DNA of 64,000 bases from Euglena gracilis (Eukaryota > Euglenida > Euglenophyceae > Euglenales): assembly GCA_039621445.1 (NCBI GenBank), contig CP154956.1:83448474-83512473 (forward strand), written 5' to 3'. The translations under genes were made by a program, and so were the position numbers. Positions 27,843 through 36,975 of the stretch are shown one piece after another. The notes beneath the pieces are model-generated. The model saw only the letters and a program-made list of their open reading frames with translations. It was not told where the DNA came from and did not search any database. How positions within the stretch are numbered: position 1 is the stretch's first letter; each line of letters begins with the position of its first letter.

Positions 27843-30800
27843 TCGGACTCCCACGACAAAGGAAGGGGGAGGAAGGGACCAAGAGGGCGAAGCACAAGAA
27901 GATGGTGAGGTCCTGCTTTCCTTGCCGGCTGTTCTGTTCTGGTGTGTTTGTGCGTGCGCGGGGGGTGCTTCTTACTGCGCCTTTGTTGCCGGAGTTGGCG
28001 ATGATGAGGCCTCCTCCGACACCTTGGCGAAGCTGAACCGCCGTGGCCCCGCCCCCCCCCTCTCGCATGGTCGCTTGGTGGGCCCCCCCCCCCTGATGGG
28101 GATGGTGGTCTCTTTCTGTGTTTCTGGGTGGGTGGTTGGGGCTGCTTGGTTGGGGGTCCCTTTTCTGGTTGGGATGTTTTTCTTTTTCTGCTGGATTTTT
28201 GGGTGGGGGGGTTGGGATCACCATCTTCTTGTGCTTCGCCCTCTTGGTCCCTTCCTCCCCCTTCCTTTGTCGTGGGAGTCCGAGACCATTCGGGCTCCGC
28301 ACTGCGAGATGGTGAGGTACTGTGCACCCCTTTTTGGGCCATAATTGTTTGAATTTTTGAAACGACACCCAGCCTCAAATAATGAGCTTGGAAGGCCCCA
28401 AAATTTTTCCACTGACCCAGCTGCTGGACTTCTTCCACTTGCAACCCAGCATTTTTCCACCATAAAACCCCAGCCCCTCTGGTTCTGTGGGGTTTCCAGT
28501 GGGTGGTGTCCACCCCCCCCTCTTGCAGAATTTCTTTGGTAAGGGAATTCACTCTTTCTGATGTCAAAGGTCGTTTACCATCCAAAGACCATAACAAATT
28601 ATTCTTGTGCCCAACCATGTGGGCTGTCCTTTCCACATACTTCAATAAATGCCATGGGCTTATGAGGGGGGTGTGTGGCAAATTCAAAACTTCCTCCCAT
28701 CTTGGGAATTGCCACCCTTTTCTTTGCAATAAAATGAAAATTTTTTCTCCCACGAAACTGATTTTTCGCTGTGTCCTGGCTAAATCAACCCCCCTGTGGA
28801 GGGCCAAAAGCCTCCAACAAATGATGAGTCTGTTTCTGAGATCTTTCACAGAGAGTTCTGAGAGGGGTCTTGATTGTCTGATGGTGTTGTTTAGAAAATC
28901 AGTGGGGTCCCAGAAATGGGCATACTTGCAGACATTGGAATTCCATTTCCTTTTCAATGGAGACAAAAGAGGGGAAAACCTCAATGACCCAAACCCTGGG
29001 AGTAATAAAACTGCTGCATATGCATTTCGTGCAGTGTTGAGGCTGTGAACAGCCAAATCAAGGATGGCCTCGGCCATCTTGTGGACTGTGCAGTCCTGCA
29101 GGGGCACCCCTTTGTGCAACAATTGGCCCACCAATGTCCTGAAGGCTGAATCATATCTCTTGACATTTCCCAGATTTTTTATGTAAGTGTCGATACTGGA
29201 CATCGAAACTTCCTGGGATTGTAATATTTGCCTGACACAATCAAGCAGGCCAATTTCCACCTTGGGGGGGGCATCTCCTCCCCCCAGCAGTTGGTGAATA
29301 GACCCCATTGGGGGGGTACCAACAAAACTTTGCTGCCTGGCTTTCTGATTGCCATTAATTGGCGCCACCATGATGTTGAAGCCCAGTGGGGTACGATCAA
29401 CAGACAAGTCAGGTCTGGGTTTAACATTAATCTCTGAACCCATTGGGGAATGATGCTCCAGGGGGGGTTTGCATAAACTGGGGGGAGGCCCCTCAAATCT
29501 GCCTTCAAGGCATCCACCAGCAAAGCCCCTTGGTGGGGGTATCGACAAACAAACTTGGGGAATTTTTTGTTGCTGGGTGTGCAAAACATGTCCACCTCTG
29601 GGGTGATGTCCTGTCTGAAAAATTTCAGGATTTGGTGAAAGATATGTAGGTTTAGGGTATAATCCCCTGGGTCCTTTTGCTCCCTGGTCAGGGAGTCTGC
29701 CAATTGCTCTTTTGTGGGAACCCAAACCACCTGCAAATTGATTTGCTTTTCTTGGCAATGATACAGCAGGGGTTTTAAAATGGAATTTAGGTAGGGCTTT
29801 TTGCCTCCCCATTTTGTTAGATAACTTACAGCCACTTGGCTGTCCACATGAAGCATTATGGTTTGTTTTGGTTTTGCCAGACTTTTTACTGTCTCTACTG
29901 CTGACATCAATTCTTTTTGGTTGATGTGAAGGATGTGCAGGTCCCTCCAAAAATCCTGCACTTTTTGGCCTGAGTTTTTGTCCAGCCCCCCCCACTGCCA
30001 GGTGCTGCTGTCTGAAAACAGATCCTGAGAGGCCTGGGATTGAAAGGCTCTGCCCACACCTGGCTGCAAAAACGCTTTTAACTCCACAATTTGATCTTTG
30101 ACCCCCTGGGGAATGGTTAGGGTGTGGTCCCAACCCCACTTTGTGTGCAAATCCACCATTTTGCAAAGTTGATCTGTCAGAATTCTGAGAAATGGCATGG
30201 AGACTAAATAGCTTCTGACCTGCCCCACAATAGAGCTGAGTTTTCTGCAGCTCATTTTTTGTGCTGTGAGCACTTTTCCCAGCTCCTTTCTTAAGGATTT
30301 TAGTTTTTCCTGTGGGATTTCCAGCTGGCCCTTTTTCAAATTGACCCACTGGCCCAAATGTTTTATTTCCTGTGTGGGTTCCAGACAGGATTTGGGGAGG
30401 TTTAATCTGAAACCTGCCAATAAAAGGTCCTGCTTTATTTCTGCCAAATGTTGGGCTGCAGTCTTTTTGCTGGGGGCTAACAGCAAAATGTTGTCTAGGT
30501 AGATGAAAACTACCTTTCCCTCCTTTCTCCACTTCCTTTCCCAGACTCTCATGAGAGTCATAAATTTTTGTGGCAGGCTGCTTATACCAAAACATGCAGC
30601 TTGAAACTGCCAAGTTTCCCCCCCCACTTGCATGCAGACATGTTTTTCCAGGCTGCTGTGCAGTTTTAGGTGAAAATAAGCATCTTTCAGATCTATTTTT
30701 CCACAGAACCATCCTTTTCTTAGGTATGGGAAAATGTTTCCCATGTGTTCCAGTCTGAACTTCTGGGGGGTGAAATAGTGATTTAACTGTCGACAATCTG

Positions 30801-32227
30801 AAATCAGTCTTTCCTTGGTCTTTTCCCCTTCTTTTTTGTAAATTATGAAGTAAGGGACAAAATGTTTTGCCTCCTCTGGGGGGATTTGCCTGGTTGCCCC
30901 TGCACAATCGTATTCTCTCAGAATTTTTTGGGCAGTCATTACTTCCTGGGGAGTTTTGAAGGGAACTTTTAAGGACATTTGAGGGGGGAGGGGAAGATCT
31001 GCCATAACTCCCTCCCTTATCAGGTTTAATACCTCTCTGCTGGCTCCTGCCTTGACCCAATGGGGGATGCTGGCCTGCAGGGCTTTGTAAGGGGGTACCC
31101 CTGGGTGTAATGTGTCTGGGGACTCCACAGGCCCCATCACGGTGGTCCTTCCCCTTGGTTGCCCCATCACTGGGGTCACCCCTGGTTGCCCCATCACTGG
31201 GGCTGTAGCTGGCCCTGCCATAGGGCTTTCCAAAGACAGGCTTTCCCCCTGTTTGTGAATGATGGGGGAAGGTCTGTGCCTGAAATGAGGGGGTATATAC
31301 AAGGCTGGGCTGATTATCTTCTGGGGGGGGCCTGTCTGAGCCAATCTTGGGCCTCCCCCCCAAGGGCTGATGTGGTGATTGCCTTGGCCACCATTTGCCT
31401 TCTGGCCTCCCCTGGCACTCAGGCCTGCTTGGCCACCATTTGCCTTCTGGCCTCCCTTGGCTCTCAGGCTTGCTTGGCCTCCATTGGCCTTTTCTCTGGG
31501 ACTGTCTCTTCTCTGTCCCTCTTGATTTCCCATAAAGGCCACCATGGCCTGTTCTTGGCATTGGCTTGCCGCTCCTGGGGGGTTTGTGTCTGAAATTGCT
31601 GGGGGGAAAGTTGGACACACCTTTCCCCAATGGGCTCTTTCCAGGTTGGGGTACTGGCTGCCATAGCCTGTCCCCTGGGCCCACTGCCCTCTTGAATAAT
31701 GGCTTCCATAGCCTTGAATTTGGACCCCAGGTCCTTTTTGTTGATGGCTGCCATAGCCATGATAATTTGAATCCTTTGGATTTGTTGAAAGGCTGCCATA
31801 GCCTTTGTCTTGTCCCCTGGAAGGGGGTGGACATAGAAAAGGGGGGGGAGTCTGTTGGACCTGTGATGGTATTCCCCTTCTGTCTTCTCTTCCTGACCAC
31901 AGTTGTCCATGGTCCATGGCCATTCTCATGTTGAGAGGGGGATTTGAAAATCTCAGAAGCCTTGGGGGGTGGGGGGGTTGCGATGGCCACGGACTGGCTA
32001 GTTGCTGCCGCCCCTCCAGCTTCTGCAGCTGCTGCTGTGACTCCACATTCCCCAGCTTCAGCTGACTTCTTGAAAGTTCTTTGCAGTTCTTCTTGAGATT
32101 CAGAGTTTCTTTGAAATTCATTCTTCATGGAAATCCAGTTGTCGATATCTGTTGTGTTTCTTGTTCTTTTTTCTTGAATTTCTTCCAGTTCCAGTTGAAT
32201 GCTTCCTTCAGGAAGTTGAAGTTCCAC
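27843..32227 (-). CDS. element 1 Gag-like / tyrosine recombinase ORF
   Basis: One frame is open for 1,481 codons (its stop, at 27782, lies past the element end). The N-terminus is charged and helical (LELEEIQEKR, SQEELQRTFKKSAEAGE). The middle overlaps the reverse-transcriptase ORF in another frame. The C-terminal part, from about 29290 down to 28350, is the tyrosine recombinase: HRTRGAG carries the conserved Arg of the HxxR box, and GQWKNFGAFQAHYLRLG holds Trp in the second-His position and the likely Tyr nucleophile. Extensive overlap of recombinase and reverse-transcriptase frames is known in DIRS-1. Whether the overlapped middle is translated cannot be told. Confidence 0.75.
28222..28310. 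repeat. internal complementary region of element 1
   Basis: Joins the complements of the two element ends (GGGAGTCCGA next to GACCATTCGGG, junction near 28283). In DIRS elements such a region is thought to template formation of a circular intermediate. Confidence 0.8.
29179..32121 (-). CDS. element 1 reverse transcriptase / RNase H / methyltransferase-like ORF (980 aa, RT active site altered)
   Basis: The first about 300 residues are low-complexity (YGS and NGGQ repeats), Gag-like. The reverse transcriptase follows, with KERLISDCRQLN and the catalytic region FIYLDNILLLA at about residue 540: the usual YxDD reads YLDN (Asn codon 30490-30492, GAC to AAC). RNase H follows (FSDSSTWQWGG, INQKELMSAVE, LHVDSQVAVS), then a region with VDMFCTPSNKKFPKF and YANPPWS that resembles the methyltransferase-like segment of DIRS elements. 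The frame is otherwise open. The second Asp is required for polymerisation in known reverse transcriptases, so this copy is probably catalytically dead. Confidence 0.85.
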   Translation of the reverse strand: MNFKETLNLKKNCKELSRSQLKLGNVESQQQLQKLEGRQQLASPWPSQPPHPPRLLRFSNPPLNMRMAMDHGQLWSGREDRRGIPSQVQQTPPPFLCPPPSRGQDKGYGSLSTNPKDSNYHGYGSHQQKGPGVQIQGYGSHYSRGQWAQGTGYGSQYPNLERAHWGKVCPTFPPAISDTNPPGAASQCQEQAMVAFMGNQEGQRRDSPREKANGGQASLRAKGGQKANGGQAGLSARGGQKANGGQGNHHISPWGGGPRLAQTGPPQKIISPALYIPPHFRHRPSPIIHKQGESLSLESPMAGPATAPVMGQPGVTPVMGQPRGRTTVMGPVESPDTLHPGVPPYKALQASIPHWVKAGASREVLNLIREGVMADLPLPPQMSLKVPFKTPQEVMTAQKILREYDCAGATRQIPPEEAKHFVPYFIIYKKEGEKTKERLISDCRQLNHYFTPQKFRLEHMGNIFPYLRKGWFCGKIDLKDAYFHLKLHSSLEKHVCMQVGGETWQFQAACFGISSLPQKFMTLMRVWERKWRKEGKVVFIYLDNILLLAPSKKTAAQHLAEIKQDLLLAGFRLNLPKSCLEPTQEIKHLGQWVNLKKGQLEIPQEKLKSLRKELGKVLTAQKMSCRKLSSIVGQVRSYLVSMPFLRILTDQLCKMVDLHTKWGWDHTLTIPQGVKDQIVELKAFLQPGVGRAFQSQASQDLFSDSSTWQWGGLDKNSGQKVQDFWRDLHILHINQKELMSAVETVKSLAKPKQTIMLHVDSQVAVSYLTKWGGKKPYLNSILKPLLYHCQEKQINLQVVWVPTKEQLADSLTREQKDPGDYTLNLHIFHQILKFFRQDITPEVDMFCTPSNKKFPKFVCRYPHQGALLVDALKADLRGLPPVYANPPWSIIPQWVQRLMLNPDLTCLLIVPHWASTSWWRQLMAIRKPGSKVLLVPPQWGLFTNCWGEEMPPPRWKLACLIVSGKYYNPRKFRCPVSTLT

Positions 32228-32475
32228 AGAAAGTTCGGTCCACCAGTTGGTAAGAGTATTGGTTCTCGGGAAGGCAGAACTCCTCGAAAAAACAATTCCA
32301 CTTGAACTCGTAGTAGTAAACTCTTTCTCCTTGAGGTCGAAGGGCAGAAATAGGAATCAGCCAACTCCGGCAACAAAAAGCAGTAAGAAGCACCCCCCGC
32401 GCACGCACAAACACACCAGAACAGAACAGCCGGCAAGGAAAGCAGGACCTCACCATCTCGCAGTGCGGAGCCCGA

Positions 32476-35379
32476 ATGGTCCAGCTCGTCAGTCCGTGGC
32501 CATCGCAACCCCCCCACCCCCCAACGCTTCAGAGATTTCAAAACTCAAGGTTTCAGACTCCCCCACTAACAATGCTGGCCATGGACCATGGACAACTGTG
32601 GTCAGGAAGAGACGACAGAGGGGGACCACCATCACAGGTCCAACAGACTCCACCCCTTTTTCTCAGTTCCTCCCCTTTCAGGGGAAAAAGCAAAGGCTAT
32701 GGCAGCCTCAATCCAAAGGATTCAAATCAAAGTCAAGGCTATGGCAGCCATCATTGGACAGGGCCTGGGGCCCAGAATCATGGCTATGGAAGCCATCATC
32801 CAAGAGGGCAGTGGGCCCAGGAGCAAGGCTATGGCAGCCTGTGTCCAAACCTGGGAAGCTCCCATGGGGGAAAGGTATGCCCAACTTACCCCACAGCTCC
32901 CTCAAACACAAACCCCTCAGGAGCTGCACATCCAGGCAAGCAACACCCCCTTCAGGGGAAGGACAATGGAGGCCATTATGTGCAAGAGGCCAATGGGGGC
33001 CAGGGGAAGCATCGAAATATCAAGGCCAATGGAGGCCATTATATGCAAAAGGCCAATGGAGGCCAGGAGAAGCATCAAGATTTCAAGGCCAATGGAGGCC
33101 ATTTCAATCAAAATCAAGTGGCCATTGGAGGCCAATGCATTCAAGATCACACAAGCCCTTGGGGGGGAGGCCCAAGATTGGCTACACAAGGCCCCCCCCA
33201 GAAGGTAATCAAGCCAAACCTCCCAGATATATATGTACCTCCCCATTGCAGACACAGACTGTCCACAATCTTTCAAAATCAGGGGGAAAGCCTGTCTTTG
33301 GGCAGCCCTATGGCAGGGCCAGAGGTGACCCCAGTGATGGGGCAGCCAGGCAGGACCCCAGTGATGGGGCAGCCAGGCAGGACCCCAGTGATGGGGCAGC
33401 CAGGGGGAGGGACCCAAGTGATGGGGCCTGTGGACTCCCCAGACACATTACACCCAGGGGTGCCCCCATTCATAGCCCTGCAGGCCAGCATTCCCTATTG
33501 GGTCAAGGCAGGGGCCAGCACAGAGGTATTAAACCTGATAAGGGAAGGGGTCAGGGCAGATCTTCCCCTCCCCCCTCAGATGTCCTTAAAAATTCCCTTC
33601 AAAACTCCCCAAGAAATAATGACTGCCCAAAAAATTCTGAGAGAATACGAATGTGCAGGGGCAACCAGGCAAATCACCCCAGAGGGAGCAAAACATTTTG
33701 TCCCCTATTTTATCATTTCCAAACAGGAAGGGGGAAAGACAAAGGAAAGATTAATTTCAGATTGTCGACAGTTAAATCAACATTTCACCCCCCAGAAGTT
33801 CAGACTGGAACACATGGGAAACATTTTCCCATATCTCAGAAAGGGTTGGTTCTGTGGAAAAATAGATCTGAAAGATGCTTATTTCCATTTAAAGCTGCAC
33901 AGCAGCCTGGAAAAGCATGTCTGCATGCAAGTGGGGGGGGAAACGTGGCAATTTCAAGCTGCATGCTTTGGGTTAAGCAGCCTGCCACAAAAGTTTATGA
34001 CTCTCATGAGAGTCTGGGAAAGGAAATGGAGGAAGGAAGGAAAGGTAGTTTTCATCTACCTGGACGACATTTTGCTGTTAGCCCCCAGCAAAAAGACAGC
34101 AGCCCAGCATTTGGCAGAAATGAAAAAAGATCTTTTACTGGCAGGTTTCAGAATAAACCTCCCCAAATCCTGTCTGGAACCAACACAAGAAATAAAGCAT
34201 TTGGGCCAGTGTATCAATTTGAAAAAAGGCCAGCTGGAAATTCCACAGGAAAAATTAAAATCCCTAAGAAAGGAATTAGGAAAGGTGCTGACAGCACAAA
34301 AGATGAGCTGCAGAAAACTCAGCTCTATTGTAGGGCAAGTCAGAAGCTATTTAGTTTCAATGCCTTTTCTCAGAATTCTGACAGATCAACTTTGCAAAAT
34401 GGTGGATTTGCACACAAAGTGGGGTTGGGACCACACCCTGACCATTCCCCAGGGGGTCAAAGATCAAATTGTGGAGTTAAAAACGTTTTTGCAGCCAGGT
34501 GTGGGCAGAGCCTTTCAATCCCAGGCCTCTCAGGAACTGTTCTCAGACAGCAGCACCTGGCAATGGGGGGGGCTGGACAAAAAGTCTGGTCAAAAGGTCC
34601 AGGATTTCTGGAGGGACCTGCATGTCCTTCACATCAATCAAAAAGAATTGATGTCTGCAGTGGAAACTGTAAAGGCTTTGGCAAAACCAAAACAAACCAT
34701 TGTTCTTCATGTGGACAGCCAGGTGGCAGTCAGTTATTTGACAAAATGGGGAGGCAAAAAGCCATATTTAAATTCCATCCTAAAACCCCTTCTGTACCAT
34801 TGCCAAGAAAGGCAAATCAACTTGCAGGTGGTTTGGGTTCTCACAAAAGAACAATTGGCAGACTCCCTGACCAGGGAGCAAAAAGATCCAGGGGACTATA
34901 CCCTGAACCTGACCATTTTTCACCAGATTCTGAAGTTTTTCAAAAACCACATCACCCCAGAGGTGGACATGTTTTGCACACCCAGCAACAAAAAATTCCC
35001 CAAGTTCATTTGTCGATACCCCCACCAAGGGGCTTTGTTGGTGGATGCTCTGAAGGCAGCTTTAAGGGGTCTCCCCCCAGTTTATGCCAACCCTCCCTGG
35101 AGCATCATTCCCCAATGGGTTCAGAGATTAATGCTAAACCCAGACCTAATTTGTCTGTTGATTGTACCCCACTGGGCTTCGACATCATGGTGGCGCCAAT
35201 TAATGTCAATCAGGCAGCCAGGCAGCAAGGTTTTGCTAGTACCCCCCCAGTGGGGTCTGTTCACCAACTGCTGGGGGGAGGAGATGCCCCCTCCAAGGTG
35301 GAATTTGGCCTGCTTGATTGTGTCAGGCAAATATTACAATCCCAGGAAGTTTCGATGTCCAGTATCGACACTTACATAA
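32476..35379 (+). CDS. element 2 reverse transcriptase / RNase H / methyltransferase-like ORF (5' part displaced)
   Basis: 967 codons. The ATG at 32476 lies in element 1 sequence across the junction; the natural start was in the left fragment near 27726. Order: YGS/NGGQ repeats (residues about 50-220), a VMGQPGRTP triplicate (33340-33420), reverse transcriptase with intact FIYLDDILLLA near residue 527, RNase H (FSDSSTWQWGG near 690, INQKELMSAVE, LHVDSQVAVS), then YANPPWS near 870. It ends CPVSTLT. Nearly colinear with element 1. Confidence 0.85.
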   Translation: MVQLVSPWPSQPPHPPTLQRFQNSRFQTPPLTMLAMDHGQLWSGRDDRGGPPSQVQQTPPLFLSSSPFRGKSKGYGSLNPKDSNQSQGYGSHHWTGPGAQNHGYGSHHPRGQWAQEQGYGSLCPNLGSSHGGKVCPTYPTAPSNTNPSGAAHPGKQHPLQGKDNGGHYVQEANGGQGKHRNIKANGGHYMQKANGGQEKHQDFKANGGHFNQNQVAIGGQCIQDHTSPWGGGPRLATQGPPQKVIKPNLPDIYVPPHCRHRLSTIFQNQGESLSLGSPMAGPEVTPVMGQPGRTPVMGQPGRTPVMGQPGGGTQVMGPVDSPDTLHPGVPPFIALQASIPYWVKAGASTEVLNLIREGVRADLPLPPQMSLKIPFKTPQEIMTAQKILREYECAGATRQITPEGAKHFVPYFIISKQEGGKTKERLISDCRQLNQHFTPQKFRLEHMGNIFPYLRKGWFCGKIDLKDAYFHLKLHSSLEKHVCMQVGGETWQFQAACFGLSSLPQKFMTLMRVWERKWRKEGKVVFIYLDDILLLAPSKKTAAQHLAEMKKDLLLAGFRINLPKSCLEPTQEIKHLGQCINLKKGQLEIPQEKLKSLRKELGKVLTAQKMSCRKLSSIVGQVRSYLVSMPFLRILTDQLCKMVDLHTKWGWDHTLTIPQGVKDQIVELKTFLQPGVGRAFQSQASQELFSDSSTWQWGGLDKKSGQKVQDFWRDLHVLHINQKELMSAVETVKALAKPKQTIVLHVDSQVAVSYLTKWGGKKPYLNSILKPLLYHCQERQINLQVVWVLTKEQLADSLTREQKDPGDYTLNLTIFHQILKFFKNHITPEVDMFCTPSNKKFPKFICRYPHQGALLVDALKAALRGLPPVYANPPWSIIPQWVQRLMLNPDLICLLIVPHWASTSWWRQLMSIRQPGSKVLLVPPQWGLFTNCWGEEMPPPRWNLACLIVSGKYYNPRKFRCPVSTLT

Positions 35380-36721
35380 AAAATCTGGGAAATGTCAAAA
35401 GATATGACTCAGCCTTCAGGGCATTGGTGGGTCAATTATTGCACAAAGGGGTGCCTCTGCAGCAGTGCACAGTCCCCAAGATGGCTGAAGCCATCCTTGA
35501 TCTTGCATATGCAAATGCATATGCAGCAGCCTTATTACTCCCAGGGTTTGGGTCTTTGAGATTTTCACCCCTCCTGGCTCCATTGAAAAGGAAGTGGAAT
35601 GCCAATGTCTGCAAGTATGCCCACTTTTGGGACCCCACTGATTTCCTAGAAAACATCATGAGGAATTACACACCCCTCTCAGACCTATCTGTGAAAGAGC
35701 TCAGAAACAGACTCATCATCTGTTGGAGGCTTTTGGCCCTCCACAGGGGGGTTGATTTAGCCAGGACACAGCAAAAAATCAGTTTCGTGGGAGAAAAAAT
35801 TTTCATTTTATTGCAAAGGAAAGGGTGGCAATTCCCAAAATGGGAAGAGATTTTGAATTTGCCACACACCCCCCTCATAAGCCCATGGCATTTATTGAAA
35901 GAGTATGTGGAAAGGACAGCCCACATGGTTGGGCACAAAAATAATTTGTTGTGGTCTTTGGATGGTAAAAGACCTTTGACATCAGAAAGGGTGAATTCCC
36001 TAACCAAAGAAATTCTGCAGGAGGGGGGGGTGGACACCACCCACTGGAAACCCCACAGCACCAGAGGGGCTGGGGTCTTATGGTGGAAAAATGCTGGTTT
36101 GCAAGTGGAAGAAGTCCAGCAGCTGGGTCAGTGGAAAAATTTTGGTGCCTTCCAAGCTCATTATTTGAGGCTGGGAGTCGTGTCAGAAATTCAAAATATT
36201 ATGGCCCAAAGGGGGGTGCACAGTACCAAAAGAAGACGGGAGCAAAATAACACCCCATCTCGCAGTGCGGAGCCCGAATGGTCTCGGACTCCCACGACAA
36301 AGGAAGGGGGAGGAAGGGACCAAGAGGGCGAAGCACAAGAAGATGGTGAGCCCAACCCTCCCACCCAAAAAATCAGCAGAAAAACATCCCAACCAGAAAA
36401 GGGACCCCCAACCAAGCAGCCCCAACCACCCACCCAGAAACACAGAAAGAGACCACCATCCCCATCAGGGGGGGGGGGGGCCACCAAGCGACCATGGGAG
36501 AGGTGGGGGGGGGGGGCGGGGCCACGGCGGTTCAGCTTCGCCAAGGTGTCGGAGGAGGCCTTATCATCGCCAACTCCGGCAACAAAGGCGCAGAAGCACC
36601 CCCCGCGCACGCACAAACACACCAGAACAGAACAGCCGGCAAGGAAAGCAGGACCTCACCATCTTCTTGTGCTTCGCCCTCTTGGTCCCTTCCTCCCCCT
36701 TCCTTTGTCGTGGGAGTCCGA
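32482..36721 (+). CDS. element 2 tyrosine recombinase ORF
   Basis: The frame is open from 32247 to 36815, but 32247-32481 is element 1 antisense and the last 31 codons are flanking DNA. Recombinase sequence begins near 35300 (LLDCVRQILQSQEVS) and includes HSTRGAG near 36055 and GQWKNFGAFQAHYLRLG near 36140-36175. Relative to element 1 there is a six-residue in-frame deletion at about 35500-35530, where a short ATGCATATGC repeat remains. The 5' three quarters overlaps the reverse-transcriptase frame. Confidence 0.75.
36256..36346. repeat. internal complementary region of element 2
   Basis: CATCTCGCAGTGCGGAGCCC...GAATGGTC is the complement of the left end; TCGGACTCCCACGACAAAGG...GATGG is the complement of the right end. 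Junction at about 36282/36283. It defines the element termini. Confidence 0.85.
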
Positions 36722-36839
36722 TTCCCCCCCCTCTCCGCAGCTTCCTCCATCACAGCCCCCCAGCCTTGATCTAGCTCCATCCACAAAAATGTCGAAAATG
36801 GTTTTAAAAAATTAGAAAACTTTGTTTTACACCGACCCA

Positions 36840-36975
36840 GCCCAGCCCAGCCCCGGCCCCTCCTCCCCCCCCCCCCCGGGGGGGCCCAGCCAGCCAGCTC
36901 AAATCCAGTCAGCAGCCTTTTTGCCAGGCGGAGGCTGGACCCCCCCCGGGGGGTCCTTAAGAAATCCCCTGCGCC
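36840..36975 (+). repeat. dispersed repeat family A, copy 2
   Basis: GGCCCAGCCAGCCAGCTCAA, TCCAGTCAGCAGCC, GGACCCCCCCGGGGGGTCC and CCTTAAGAAATCCCC. Same family as 27283-27445 and 53225-53535. Confidence 0.65.

Larger units (their letters stand above)
27843..32481 (-). mobile_element. inner DIRS-type retrotransposon (element 1), nested in element 2
   Basis: About 4.64 kb on the minus strand. Left end at 32481 (GACCATTCGGG read on the minus strand), right end at about 27843 (GGGAGTCCGA). It interrupts element 2 just after GGAGGGGCGGCA. Coding regions are open throughout. Internal complementary region at 28222-28310. Confidence 0.85.
27464..36721 (+). mobile_element. outer DIRS-type retrotransposon (element 2), interrupted by element 1
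   Basis: Left end GACCATTCGGGCTCC at 27464, right end GTGGGAGTCCGA at about 36721. Its left 379 bp (27464-27842) are separated from the rest (32482-36721) by element 1; both parts match the continuous sequence of element 1 across the gap. Without the insert it is about 4.62 kb. It has the DIRS layout: inverted terminal regions (about 27490-27590 against 36570-36664), overlapping reverse-transcriptase and tyrosine-recombinase frames, and an internal complementary region at 36256-36346. There is no integrase or DDE transposase. Its reverse transcriptase keeps YLDD, but its 5' coding region is cut by the insertion, so it is probably no longer autonomous. Confidence 0.85.
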
